Of a stretch of 21,136 nucleotides of DNA, positions 1 through 7,541 are shown piece by piece. The stretch is taken from IMG/VR virus record IMGVR_UViG_3300037042_003263, positions 1 to 21,136 of that record, one strand, 5' to 3'. The stretch comes from a virus. The first letter of the stretch is position 1. Every line of letters begins with the position of its first letter. Made by a program: the position numbers and the translations under genes. A model generated the notes under the pieces. It worked only from the letters and a program-made list of their open reading frames with translations. It was not told the DNA's origin and did no database searches.

Positions 1-278
1 CCAGTTACGGTTGATGCATCTCCCGTGGGTCCCGTCGGGCCGGTCGGTCCGGTCGGGCCGGTAGGCCCCGCGACCCCAGTCGGCCCAGTCGCCCCAGTCG
101 GACCCGTTGCGCCTGTATCGCCCGCAAGCCCCGTTGGACCCTGCGCGCCAGCAGCGCCTGTCGCCCCGGTCGGCCCGGTTGGGCCAGCGACACCATCCGG
201 TCCTGTCGGGCCTGTCGGGCCGGTTGGCCCAGTTACGGTTGATGCAGCTCCCGTGGGTCCCGTCGGGCCAGTCGGACC
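1..278. repeat. In-frame direct repeat inside the collagen-like gene
   Basis: About 50 bases at 1-50 recur at 229-278 with only a few mismatches (for example bases 19-20 versus 247-248). The offset is 228 bp, exactly 76 codons, so both copies are in frame and encode the same T-G-P-T-G-P-T-G-[A/D]-A-S-T-V block. The pattern suggests duplication or recombination within the fibre stalk. Part of the repeat may continue beyond the left edge. Confidence 0.8.
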
Positions 279-449
279 AGCGCCGCCACCACCGCCGACC
301 TCGACGTCAACGCGCTGGTTCGCCGGATCATTCGTGACCGACGAGCTTCCGATGATATTGATATTCGGCTGTTGACCCACGGGTACGCCATCCGCCTGGA
401 TGACCGGCGGCCCGAATTCTACCAGTCCCGGCCACGGGGACAGGCTCAT
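1..449 (-). CDS. Collagen-like tail fibre or head-fibre protein, 5' part only
   Basis: I translated this gene by hand from the ATG at 449; it stays open to the window edge (about 149 codons seen), so the C-terminus is missing. The TGA of the upstream coiled-coil gene overlaps its ATG (TGATG). Residues 1-50 are a unique head, ending in a run of glycines (about 50-54). From about residue 55 the protein is almost pure Gly-X-Y triplets, mainly G-P-T, with short breaks reading A/D-A-S-T-V-T. Collagen-like triple helices of this kind are known in phage tail fibres and head fibres, where they form rigid trimeric stalks. The position at the end of the structural module fits a fibre. The opposite strand also reads as Gly-Pro-Val repeats, but that is a mirror of this sequence. 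Family is clear; which virion part it belongs to is inference. Confidence 0.82.
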   Translation of the reverse strand, partial: MSLSPWPGLVEFGPPVIQADGVPVGQQPNINIIGSSSVTNDPANQRVDVEVGGGGGAGPTGPTGPTGAASTVTGPTGPTGPTGPDGVAGPTGPTGATGAAGAQGPTGLAGDTGATGPTGATGPTGVAGPTGPTGPTGPTGPTGDASTVT

Positions 450-1015
450 CAGACCTCGCTTGCGACGGCCCGCAGCCGTTCGGCGATATCCTTGAGTCGT
501 TTCAGTTCCGTCTGCGCCGCGTCATGCTGATCTTCGGCTGCTTCCGCCAGCGCGTCGATCGTCGCGTGCTTGGCCGCCAGATCGTCGGCGCTGTCTTTCA
601 TCGCGTCGCGCGCCGCATCGGCTTCAGCCGCCACCGCCGCCCGCAACCGGGCCGCTTCCGCCGCGTCCCGCTCGGCCGCCAGTCGGCTTTCCTCGGCCTG
701 CGCCTTGGCTTTCGATATCTCGGCGTTCGCGGCCGCAATCCCCGCCTGCGCCTGCGCGCGGGCGTCCGCCACGATCTGCTCGGCACGCGCCTGCGCGGCT
801 GCCAGCGCGGCCGCCGCTTCCCGTTCGGCTGCTTCGGCGTCGGCCAGCAGCTTGGGAATTTCCTGCGCCTGCCCGACCAGCGCCACAGCAGCGTCGGCCG
901 CGGCCTTGGCACGCTCGTATTCCGCCAGCCTGCGCCCGAGTTCGCCCGGGTCCGCCAGCAGCTTCAGGATACCGATATCCGTCCCCATGACCGCCTCTGT
1001 GTTGGATAGTGACAT
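449..1015 (-). CDS. Ala-rich long coiled-coil protein, probably virion-associated
   Basis: A 188-aa protein whose ATG at 1015 overlaps the TGA of the upstream gene (TGATG), so translation is probably coupled. Residues about 25-185 are a nearly unbroken run of Ala, Glu, Lys, Arg and Gln with heptad-like spacing, predicted as one long helix or coiled coil. There is no signal peptide, Cys or membrane segment. It sits between a 220-aa structural protein and the collagen-like fibre, so it could be a fibre base, a chaperone or a structural helix bundle. I do not recognise a specific family. The low-complexity, GC-rich codons make antisense frames look open; those are shadows. Confidence 0.7.
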   Translation of the reverse strand: MSLSNTEAVMGTDIGILKLLADPGELGRRLAEYERAKAAADAAVALVGQAQEIPKLLADAEAAEREAAAALAAAQARAEQIVADARAQAQAGIAAANAEISKAKAQAEESRLAAERDAAEAARLRAAVAAEADAARDAMKDSADDLAAKHATIDALAEAAEDQHDAAQTELKRLKDIAERLRAVASEV

Positions 1016-1677
1016 CAGGCAATCCCCGCTTGAATGACCGTGAGGGTGAATGCGCCGCTACCCGACGAACTGTTCATCACAGCGCGAACATATCGGGCGG
1101 GATAGGCATAATTTCCTTCGGCGCTACCGGTGAGGGCCGCCAGCGTCGGGTGATTGAATATCTCCGCAGACGACGGTGCACCTGCCTGCACGTCGGCCGG
1201 CGTATCCTGAACCGTGACGTTAACGGTTGCCGTGATCGCCAGCGATACCGACAGATTGGCCGGCGAGATATTCACGTTCGACATCAGCCACGCGGTATTG
1301 CCGGTCGTGCCGGATCCTGCCGAGACAGCCGTGCCAACTGCGCCATCCGGCGTGATCGACGTGACCGTATTATAGAGCGCCGTGGTGGAAACCGTGTTGT
1401 TGCTCGGGCCGGCCAGGACTTCCGTCACGTCGGCGCCCTCGACATCGGTTCCGACGATCGTGAAATCGATGCCGCTGAGATTGGCAACCGCGACGGTAAG
1501 CGTTACCGGCCGCTCAATCCCGGCGCCCATGACGGCGCGCGTGACCTGCTGCATGGTGGCAGGCAGATCCTTGAGCGCCCCGTTGATGATGAGCGGCGTC
1601 GCGCCGGCGGTGGTCTGCGCAAGGCAGATACCGTCGGCGTCGGCCGCAGGAAAGGTGATTTGAATCGGTCTGGCCAT
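1015..1677 (-). CDS. Phage structural protein, Ig/beta-sandwich-like repeats
   Basis: A 220-aa protein with a CAGGAG ribosome site a few bases before the ATG at 1677. The sequence is rich in Thr, Ser, Val, Ala and Gly with alternating hydrophobic strands and almost no charged clusters, as in beta-sandwich virion proteins. The middle section (about residues 65-115), with the pattern G-T-D-x-x-G-A-x-V-T-E-x-x-x-G-P, resembles conserved phage structural proteins encoded just downstream of capsid genes. It lies in the virion module and is coupled to the coiled-coil gene after it. A role as head decoration, head-tail joining or tail protein cannot be decided from sequence alone. Confidence 0.65.
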   Translation of the reverse strand: MARPIQITFPAADADGICLAQTTAGATPLIINGALKDLPATMQQVTRAVMGAGIERPVTLTVAVANLSGIDFTIVGTDVEGADVTEVLAGPSNNTVSTTALYNTVTSITPDGAVGTAVSAGSGTTGNTAWLMSNVNISPANLSVSLAITATVNVTVQDTPADVQAGAPSSAEIFNHPTLAALTGSAEGNYAYPARYVRAVMNSSSGSGAFTLTVIQAGIA

Positions 1678-1736
1678 GCCGTACTCCTGTTATGGCACGG
1701 CCAGAACCCGTGTGTGCCGCCGTGCCGATCCTTCTG

Positions 1737-2714
1737 TTACGCCGGAGCGTTGACGACGGTCAGGCCGCTATCGCTGGCTGCCGCGGCAGTCATCGCCATA
1801 TAGACGTCGCCGCTGGCGGTCGTCTCGACATTCGTACAGCCGGTGAACCAGCAATTGAGCATCTGCAGGAGACCGCCCGGAGCCGCGTTGACATTCGCCG
1901 CCTGCGTCATCGCCGATGAGCCGCCCGAACTGGTCGACGCCAGGAAGCTGCAATTCGTGAACCGCGCGTACCGGTCGATGCCGCCGGCGCCGATCAGGAT
2001 ATGCGCCGCATTTGAGCCCGAACCGGTCAGGTAGGATTCGAACACGCAGTTGTTGAAGTGATTGCGCGGACTGCCGCCGGCGATCTCCAGCGTATAGTTC
2101 GCGGCCGTGCGGGCGACGGTATCGACGCCGAACACGCAGCTATCGAACGTGCATTCGCCGGTATCGCCGGAGAGAACGAAATCCCGGCTGCCGGTATGCG
2201 CCGCCGCCAGTGCCGCGCCGAAGCCCATAAACTCGACGCCGAAGTAACCGTTGCGGCCGCCGGTATCCGACCACAGCACCTGCGCACTGTTGTCCGCGAA
2301 GCCGTAGAACGTGCCGATGTTCATGAACATGCAGCCGGCCGCCGTCACCGAAATGAACGGTGTGAACACCGTCGCATCCGATGCCATGGAAATCCGGCTG
2401 CGCTTGCCGCGCATCAGCGGGTTGCTGACACCGATGAGATGCGTCTGGGCCTTGTTCCAGACGATCGTCTCGTCGATATACATCGTCCCCTTAAAGATGA
2501 TGACGTCGTTGTTGTTCGCCGTGCAGGCTGCCAGCGCCGTGTTGATGTCCGTGAACGGACTTTCCAGCGTGCCGGAACCGCCCGGACTCGCCTGCGTGGT
2601 CGTGCCGGTGGGCTGCTGAACCCAGTAGTAGTTACCGGTGAACGGCAGCGGGACGCCGGCGACCCAGGGAACACCGAAGCTCGTGGCACCGTTAGGAAAA
2701 TTCGTGAATCCCAT
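1737..2714 (-). CDS. Predicted right-handed beta-helix virion protein
   Basis: A 325-aa protein starting M-G-F-T-N-F-P-N-G. Residues about 55-310 show repeated short strands ending in Asn, Cys or Gly turns (for example F-N-N-C-V-F, F-T-N-C-S-F, M-L-N-C-W-F-T-G-C), the signature of a parallel beta-helix (pectate-lyase-like fold). An earlier segment reads as an I-N-T-A-L-A-A-C / D-V-I-I-F-K-G pattern typical of the first helix rungs. Such proteins serve as tailspikes or head-decoration proteins; its place soon after the major capsid gene favours a head-associated role, as inference. No catalytic residues are assigned. The start is 2 bp after the HNH gene stop. Confidence 0.68.
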   Translation of the reverse strand: MGFTNFPNGATSFGVPWVAGVPLPFTGNYYWVQQPTGTTTQASPGGSGTLESPFTDINTALAACTANNNDVIIFKGTMYIDETIVWNKAQTHLIGVSNPLMRGKRSRISMASDATVFTPFISVTAAGCMFMNIGTFYGFADNSAQVLWSDTGGRNGYFGVEFMGFGAALAAAHTGSRDFVLSGDTGECTFDSCVFGVDTVARTAANYTLEIAGGSPRNHFNNCVFESYLTGSGSNAAHILIGAGGIDRYARFTNCSFLASTSSGGSSAMTQAANVNAAPGGLLQMLNCWFTGCTNVETTASGDVYMAMTAAAASDSGLTVVNAPA

Positions 2715-2715
2715 T

Positions 2716-3300
2716 TTAAATCTCCTGACTTGGGTCCCAAACTCGTGGGCGGCTATTGTTTTCTTCTGCGGTGATTACCCGCAAGTTCCAGTGGACATGT
2801 AGCCCGCAAACCGTTTTTCCCCGCAAGGGGACCATGTGGTCCACTTCGTGTTTGACGCCAGTCGCAGCAGTCATGTCGGAAGCATTTTTGTAAATGCGCC
2901 CAGTGCGCCCAGTGCGCCCAGCATCTGCGCTAGACAGCCATTCCGGTGTGGCATTTAACCGAAACGCAATCCTTTCCATAGCATCTTGGCGCACACGATG
3001 CGGGTTCGCTTTTTTCCACGCCGCCTTCATCTCGGCATGAGCCGCCTTGTTTGTTGACTGCCATGATGTCCCCTCCGCCCGTTTCTGGGCTTCGTGGACG
3101 CGCGCCTTTTCCCGAATCACATCACCGTTCTTGGCGTAGTGATTTCTGGTGGCCCTTCTGCCCCATGCGCGCTGGCACTCAATGCAAGAACGGCGTGCCG
3201 TAGACCGCTCGCACACATGGCCTGCTTTGCAGGGCTGGCCGGTGAAGTACCGATCAGCACCGCATCGCTTGGCTTCTGTGTATGAGGACGGCATGTTCAT
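2716..3300 (-). CDS. Free-standing HNH endonuclease, homing type
   Basis: A 194-aa protein. The N-terminus carries Cys pairs (C-x9-C-x5-C and C-x2-C spacing, about residues 13-42), likely a zinc-binding treble-clef/ribbon module. The middle is a basic helical linker. The C-terminus has the HNH core: V-D-H-M-V-P-L (first His, about residue 153), C-G-L-H-V-H-W-N-L (Asn about residue 171) and a final N-N-S-R. Freestanding HNH enzymes of this kind are mobile genes in phages. It is wedged between the major capsid gene and the beta-helix gene with 24-bp and 1-bp gaps. A short in-frame triplet repeat (R-T-G-R-T-G-R, bases 2903-2932) lies before the HNH core. Start at 3300 or 3294; neither has a strong ribosome site. 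Confidence 0.85.
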   Translation of the reverse strand: MNMPSSYTEAKRCGADRYFTGQPCKAGHVCERSTARRSCIECQRAWGRRATRNHYAKNGDVIREKARVHEAQKRAEGTSWQSTNKAAHAEMKAAWKKANPHRVRQDAMERIAFRLNATPEWLSSADAGRTGRTGRIYKNASDMTAATGVKHEVDHMVPLRGKTVCGLHVHWNLRVITAEENNSRPRVWDPSQEI

Positions 3301-3324
3301 GCGGCTACTCTATCACACTTTCCG

Positions 3325-4230
3325 TCAGGTCGCGCCCTGGCTGCCCCACGAGCCGCGGAAATTCGACACGCCGAACGAATAGCGTTCGATCGCCGACACT
3401 TTCACCGACTGGGTATCCGGGTCGGTGTACATGTCGGTTTCGAGGGCTTCACGTTCGTAGTGCTTGAAGGAGCCGTCGCAATCGGTCTGCAGGAACCACG
3501 CGTTCGCGTCGGTGAAGTAGTGGTTGAGCGACGCGCCGCCCGGCACGCTGCCCATATTGTAGACGGCAGAGATGTCGTTGTTGGCGGTGTTGGTGCGATA
3601 CGCCGAGCCGAGGATGCGGTCCGCGGTGAACTGCAGGCCGTTGGGGACCAGCAATTTCGTGACCTTGAACTGCTTCCGGAGGCCGGCGGCGTCCTTGAAG
3701 TTGGCGATGCCGATGATGGCCTGTTCGAGCGACGTCTCGTTGAGATCCGCCTGGACAGTGAATGTGTTGGCCACCGTGCCATTGTCGATCGGATGCGTCG
3801 TCGAGTAGACCGGCTTGCCGTCGCCGATCGGGTAGGAGGTCGAGAACCCGTTGTTGAAGATCGATGCGCCGAGGACTTCCTTGGTCTGCGCCATGGACGA
3901 CTTCAGGGCCTTCGCCTGCAGCGGGAACGCCGACTTGTAGAGGTTGTCCTTGATCGCCTGGCGGGTGATGATGAACCCAACGGCGACGTAGCGGTGCAGG
4001 TAATTGGTGATCGAACGCTGCCCCATGTCGTCGTAGACGGTGCTGGCGCCTTCAGCCTTGATCTGCGCCAAGCCGAGGAGCTTGGTTTCGACCTCGATTT
4101 CCTGCTGCATGTCGGAAGTGTGCTTCTCGAATGCCTCGGTCCATTCCGCCGGGAAGTCTCGGTAATCACCAAAGACCGCCGCGAGGCCGGGGCGCAGGAG
4201 GGACCGGATGGCAGTAGTGTTAATGGCCAT
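3325..4230 (-). CDS. Major capsid protein (Mu gpT-like / HK97 fold)
   Basis: A 301-aa protein with an excellent ribosome site (AAGGAGG) about 10 bases before the ATG at 4230. It begins M-A-I-N-T-T-A-I-R-S-L-L-R-P-G and has the layout of the Mu-like major head subunit family: an N-terminal helical region, an E-V-E-T-K strand near residue 46, a Y-D-D-M-G segment, and a central T-H-P-I-D-N-G-T loop (about residue 144), related to the S/T-x-x-H-P motif of this family. The C-terminus has an F-x-x-D-A-W-F-L-Q-T-type strand and ends G-S-W-G-S-Q-G. It forms the icosahedral shell after assembly on the scaffold. The putative scaffold, a conserved structural protein and portal lie upstream, as expected. 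No slippery site for a C-terminal extension is evident. Confidence 0.82.
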   Translation of the reverse strand: MAINTTAIRSLLRPGLAAVFGDYRDFPAEWTEAFEKHTSDMQQEIEVETKLLGLAQIKAEGASTVYDDMGQRSITNYLHRYVAVGFIITRQAIKDNLYKSAFPLQAKALKSSMAQTKEVLGASIFNNGFSTSYPIGDGKPVYSTTHPIDNGTVANTFTVQADLNETSLEQAIIGIANFKDAAGLRKQFKVTKLLVPNGLQFTADRILGSAYRTNTANNDISAVYNMGSVPGGASLNHYFTDANAWFLQTDCDGSFKHYEREALETDMYTDPDTQSVKVSAIERYSFGVSNFRGSWGSQGAT

Positions 4231-4244
4231 GATTCATGTCCTCC

Positions 4245-4844
4245 TTACACGCCCGACGTGCCGACGGACTTCAGTTCGTGGGTGTTCCACGTAACCAGCC
4301 AGTTGGCATACGAGCCGACCACGTTCCCGGGGGTGGGATCGAGGCCCATGATTTTCAGGTTCAGCGTCGCAGTGGTGTCCTCCGACGCGTTGTTGATGGT
4401 GGTGCCGCTGATGTAGCTCGGCGCAGCGCCTGCCTGGACGTAGAAGTTGATGTTCAGGTTGACGTCGGTGAGCGCCAGCGGCGTGCCGGCCGCGCCGGAA
4501 CCGTTGGTTTCCTGCATCGTCATGACCAGGTTGGGGTCATCCTCGATGAAGGCGGTCGCGTTGGCCGAACCGAAGGTCGCCTGTGCGGCTGGCCAGTACG
4601 GCAAATTCTGCAGGGTGCCGGTCGTGTCGGTGAACTGGATGCCGGTGAACACACCGCGCACGGGGCTGCCCGCGACGCCGATGCCGATCGTGCCGTCATT
4701 CAGAGAAATGACCGGATCATACTGATAGACAGCCGTCGGATAGGCGGACGCAATGGGATATGCGTTCTGCGCGCCGTTCCAGGGGCTGCCATTGAGGTAG
4801 CGGATCGGCTTGCAGCCGTTACCGCGATTCGTACCATAGGACAT
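4245..4844 (-). CDS. Conserved phage structural protein encoded before the major capsid gene
   Basis: The supported start is the ATG at 4844 (M-S-Y-G-T-N), which has AAAGGAAG about 8 bases upstream; a longer open frame reaches 4934 but lacks such a site. The product is 199 aa, Gly/Asn/Thr-rich and beta-type, with the early pattern K-P-I-R-Y-L-N-G-S-P-W-N-G that I associate with phage virion proteins found next to Mu-like capsid genes. No catalytic motif, signal peptide or membrane helix is visible. The major capsid gene starts 14 bp after its stop with its own strong ribosome site, so the two are probably co-transcribed. Likely a head-decoration or head-stabilising protein, by inference. Confidence 0.65.
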   Translation of the reverse strand: MSYGTNRGNGCKPIRYLNGSPWNGAQNAYPIASAYPTAVYQYDPVISLNDGTIGIGVAGSPVRGVFTGIQFTDTTGTLQNLPYWPAAQATFGSANATAFIEDDPNLVMTMQETNGSGAAGTPLALTDVNLNINFYVQAGAAPSYISGTTINNASEDTTATLNLKIMGLDPTPGNVVGSYANWLVTWNTHELKSVGTSGV

Positions 4845-4982
4845 GGCTATACTTCCTTTCGTGAAGCGATGTTCGCTGACGATTTCCCGCGCGTATCGCG
4901 CGACGTGGCTGAGGAAGTTAACCAGCCAAACCATGTCCGACGTTGCCGTCGAGGGCGCCTGTTGCAGGTGGCCTATCTGCGT

Positions 4983-5011
4983 AGATTACGTTATTCGTTA
5001 TACCGTGTAAA
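4983..5011 (-). promoter_or_regulatory. Candidate sigma70-like promoter for the capsid genes
   Basis: On the minus strand TTTACA (5011-5006) is followed after 17 bases by TAATCT (4988-4983). This lies in the only sizeable gap of the structural module (4845-5114) and would start an mRNA about 130 bases before the 199-aa gene. The -35 box is good but the -10 box is weak, so this is only a candidate. Confidence 0.3.
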
Positions 5012-5033
5012 GCGGTTTTTATAGAGTGGTGGT

Positions 5034-5070
5034 GGGGCCGCCGCCGGAGGGTTAGGGCAGCGACGGCCCC
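5034..5070. other. GC-rich stem-loop in the gap upstream of the capsid genes
   Basis: GGGGCCGCCG at 5034-5043 pairs with CGACGGCCCC at 5061-5070 (nine pairs, one mismatch) around a 17-base loop. It lies just after the stop at 5115 and before the candidate capsid promoter in the direction of transcription. No T-run follows on either strand, so it is not a standard intrinsic terminator. It could mark a processing or pause site. Apart from this hairpin and the candidate promoter I see nothing in 4845-5114. Confidence 0.45.
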
Positions 5071-5114
5071 GACGCCAGCGCCGCGGGACAGGGGGAACAC
5101 GGCGCAGCGTTCTG

Positions 5115-5603
5115 TTAATCCTGGAACTCCGGTTTATCCGTCACGCGCTCGAACTGGACGCGGCCGGAATTGTTGAACGTCGGTGCGCCGCCGAGTCCTT
5201 CCTGCTGCCAGGCGATGCCTTCCATGACGACGCGGTTTTCTGATTCAAGCTCCTCGCGCCGGCGCCGGAAATCCTTGGTCGGCATTTCGCAGAGGATCAA
5301 CCCGCCTTCCGCGATGATGCTTTCGTTGGACTGCATGACGCCGGAAATGTTGATCATCGGGAACATATCGGGATGACGATCACGCGGGACCGGCGACCAA
5401 CCGGCGCGGATTTTCTTGGAGATGTGCGTGTTGTCCGGCTGGTTCATCGATGCCGAGCGGATCCACGCATAGGTCATGCCGTTGGGAATGACGTGCTGTG
5501 GAATGTGCAGGGTGCTCTGAAAGACGCTCTGCAGGCTTTCGCGGTGGTTCGCCCGACGGGTTTCCGCGCCGCGCGACTGGGCCTGGCGTGATTGATGTGG
5601 CAT
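5115..5603 (-). CDS. Conserved phage head-region protein of unknown role
   Basis: The start is taken as the ATG at 5603 (M-P-H-Q-S), preceded by AGGACACCCAA; the open frame runs further to 5654 without a better site. The 162-aa product has a basic, Gln/Arg-rich N-terminus. A core follows: Y-A-W-I-R near residue 47, then K-K-I-R-A-G-W-S-P-V-P, then G-G-L-I-L-C-E-M-P near residue 102, and a charged helix E-E-L-E-S-E. I recognise this core from uncharacterised proteins encoded beside scaffold and capsid genes in other tailed phages, but no function is established that I can name. It is soluble and follows the putative scaffold gene by 14 bp. Confidence 0.65.
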   Translation of the reverse strand: MPHQSRQAQSRGAETRRANHRESLQSVFQSTLHIPQHVIPNGMTYAWIRSASMNQPDNTHISKKIRAGWSPVPRDRHPDMFPMINISGVMQSNESIIAEGGLILCEMPTKDFRRRREELESENRVVMEGIAWQQEGLGGAPTFNNSGRVQFERVTDKPEFQD

Positions 5604-5617
5604 TTGGGTGTCCTTTC

Positions 5618-6697
5618 TTACTGCCGAGCTCTGTCGGACTGTTCGGTTTTCCATTTGGTGATTGCGTAGGACTTCATGGCCTCGCCGAAATCCTTCACGG
5701 GCTTGCCGGTCTTGGGGTCTTTGATCAGGCCCTGCGTCATGTAGCGGCGCACCATGTCCTTCTCGTCGGCGCTCAGGCTGACTTTCGTGCTGGGCGTGCT
5801 GGCCAAGCCGCCATTGCTGGCCCGGGTCGCCGGGGCCGTATCCGGTCGGCCGCCGTTCATGGCCGGGACCTTGCTGCCGTTCGGCTTTTCCAGATCGACG
5901 ATGTTGGCGAACCGATCAGGGTATTTTGCCTGAACAAAGTCCTCGATTTCCTTGAAGTATTCCGGAGACTTGCCGATTTCGTCACCGCGTCCGGCCTCGA
6001 TATATTCGGCTTCGATCACATTGGCGTAGCTGACGGCGACCTTGTGCAGCAACGGGTCGTAATCGTCGGATTCCGGATTGAACCATGTCGTGCCGGCGAT
6101 CCATTTCTGGGCCTCCGGCGCCATGGTCGGCTGTTGCTGTTGCTGCTGGCGTTCCTGCTGTTCCGGGACACGCTCGCCGCGATGTTCAGTCTGCTGGGTT
6201 TCCTTCTTCGGCTGCCGGGCCTTGAACCGATCGATCTCGGTCTTTTCAGACGCCCATTTATTAAGCTCAATGGTGGCATCGCCCATCTTCTCCGGGTCGC
6301 CGGTTGCCATGGCATCCGCGTATGCGCGCTTGGCAGACTCAAGGCTGACGCTGACCGTGCGCTCATAGTTCGCGAAATTGGCCCGGTCCAACTGGGCTGA
6401 CCGCTGGGCCTCTTTCTCGGCCTGCTGCCGCCACTCGTCGCGCTCGCGTTCCAGCTTCTGCGCGTATTCCAGCGCCTCCTGCCGTTCGCGGGTCAGCGTG
6501 TTGATGCGCTTGTTGGCCGGCACGCGGTTTCTCTGCTTGTCAGCTGTGGCTGCCGCAGCGGCCTTGGCCGTCGCGTCCTCGTCGGCAACGGAATCCGCTG
6601 TCGATAGGTCCTCGTCTGAAAGTTCGACATCTACCGGCAGGTTCTCGTCGTCGCCGGTATCAATTGTGGTGTCCTTCTCGCCGTCCATGATATTCAT
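5618..6697 (-). CDS. Putative scaffolding protein
   Basis: A 359-aa, highly charged protein starting at 6697 with GAGG seven bases upstream (an ATG at 6688 is the alternative). Residues about 1-50 are acidic and disordered. Residues about 60-175 are helical and coiled-coil-like (repeated E-R-E-R, Q-K-L-E-R, A-E-K-E-A). A Gln-rich stretch follows (about 175-190), then W-I-A-G-T-T-W-F-N-P-E-S-D-D-Y-D, and a final helix. Coiled coil, acidity, absence of Cys and the position between portal and major capsid gene are those expected of a scaffold that directs procapsid assembly. Scaffold sequences diverge fast, so the call rests on composition, length and place, not on a motif. Confidence 0.66.
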   Translation of the reverse strand: MNIMDGEKDTTIDTGDDENLPVDVELSDEDLSTADSVADEDATAKAAAAATADKQRNRVPANKRINTLTRERQEALEYAQKLERERDEWRQQAEKEAQRSAQLDRANFANYERTVSVSLESAKRAYADAMATGDPEKMGDATIELNKWASEKTEIDRFKARQPKKETQQTEHRGERVPEQQERQQQQQQPTMAPEAQKWIAGTTWFNPESDDYDPLLHKVAVSYANVIEAEYIEAGRGDEIGKSPEYFKEIEDFVQAKYPDRFANIVDLEKPNGSKVPAMNGGRPDTAPATRASNGGLASTPSTKVSLSADEKDMVRRYMTQGLIKDPKTGKPVKDFGEAMKSYAITKWKTEQSDRARQ

Positions 6698-6705
6698 CTG
6701 CTACC

Positions 6706-7227
6706 TCACATCCTGTCCGTCACATTGGCGGCCATCACGTCGTTCGGATCCTTGATGACGGCCATGATCTTGTCGTCCGCGATGATGCCGACCGCCACGG
6801 ATTCGCGATACGTGATCTGGAAGCACTCATAGCGCGGAATCACCACCCAATCGCCGACCTTGCACCACGGGCTGACATAGCGCGGCGTCCCGTCGGCATG
6901 CGTGCCCTTGTAGGCGTCCGGTCCGACAGCCACCACCAGCGCGGCCACCGACGTGTAGCGGTCGCGCGCAGCCGCCTGACCGGGCAGGTAGATCGTCGCT
7001 TCCGTGCCGTCGTCGCGCACGAGCGTTTTGTATTCTTCCGGTCGAACGTAAATCTTGACCGCGATCTGATACCCGCATGGCCGCAGATGCAGCACGTCGC
7101 CGGTAATCTCGCGAATCTGTTCGTCGATCAGCGTCTGCGCCTCGACCTCTTCATGCGGCTCGATATAGCTCAATGGCATTGCCGGCCCGTTTGGCAGCGA
7201 CGCCGCCCCGTTCGTAACCCCTGTCAT
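6706..7227 (-). CDS. GroES-like (10-kDa co-chaperonin fold) phage protein
   Basis: A 173-aa protein whose ATG at 7227 overlaps the TGA of the upstream gene (ATGA). After a 45-residue variable lead it shows the GroES-type order: V-K-I-Y-V-R-P-E-E-Y (about 57-66), I-Y-L-P-G-Q (about 79-84), a mobile-loop-like charged stretch, A-L-V-V-A-V-G-P-D-A-Y (about 95-105), V-G-D-W-V-V-I-P-R (about 124-132) and a final I-I-A-D-D-K-I-M-A-V-I. Phage proteins of this type can replace host GroES during capsid folding (as T4 gp31 does) or may be repurposed structural parts. Its place directly before the putative scaffold fits capsid assembly. The fold match is good; the chaperone function is inferred. Confidence 0.7.
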   Translation of the reverse strand: MTGVTNGAASLPNGPAMPLSYIEPHEEVEAQTLIDEQIREITGDVLHLRPCGYQIAVKIYVRPEEYKTLVRDDGTEATIYLPGQAAARDRYTSVAALVVAVGPDAYKGTHADGTPRYVSPWCKVGDWVVIPRYECFQITYRESVAVGIIADDKIMAVIKDPNDVMAANVTDRM

Positions 7228-7532
7228 CCGTAAAACCTCTCTTGCTGTTGCGGCTCCTGCTCTTCCTCCGGCACGGCGGCCGGCGACGTGAGCACCCTGT
7301 ACGTGTCGTTAATGATTTCGATCGCCTTCTCGATGGCCTCGACCGATGCCACGATTTCACAGTGCGTGACGCCGATATATTCGATCGTCACCGGCGGCAC
7401 GGATGTCATGCCCTTCTCGCCCTGCACGACCTGGCCGGGGCCATGGCGCAACCGACGCAGCTTATCCATTTCCCTGTCTCTGTGCGTCTCCAGACGGCTG
7501 ACCGTCCGGCGGCGCATTTCCTCGGCACTCAA
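7224..7532 (-). CDS. Small hypothetical protein with a TTG start
   Basis: The 102-aa frame begins with TTG at 7532; AGGAGGG sits at the right distance before it, which is better than the ribosome site of the internal ATG at 7517. The N-terminal 35 residues are charged and helical (E-E-M-R-R-R, R-D-R-E-M-D-K-L-R-R). The middle is a short beta/helix segment with I-E-Y-I-G-V-T-H-C, and the tail is Glu/Gln/Pro-rich. No family is recognised. It is coupled to the GroES-like gene by an ATGA overlap. Confidence 0.6.
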   Translation of the reverse strand: MSAEEMRRRTVSRLETHRDREMDKLRRLRHGPGQVVQGEKGMTSVPPVTIEYIGVTHCEIVASVEAIEKAIEIINDTYRVLTSPAAVPEEEQEPQQQERFYG

Positions 7533-7541
7533 ATTACCCTC

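Noticed and set aside
25-375. Plus-strand Gly-Pro-Val collagen-like reading frame
   Set aside because: It mirrors the minus-strand Gly-Pro-Thr gene, because GGNCC-rich repeats read similarly on both strands. The minus frame has a coupled start, a unique N-terminal domain and the same direction as all neighbours.
3460-4416. Long plus-strand open frame opposite the capsid genes
   Set aside because: It is an antisense shadow of the capsid genes in GC-rich DNA, with low-complexity Arg/Val/Asp content and no ribosome site. Similar shadows opposite the portal and glycosyltransferase genes were rejected for the same reason.
5034-5070. Intrinsic terminator before the capsid genes
   Set aside because: The stem is strong but no T-run follows on either strand, so it is listed only as a stem-loop.
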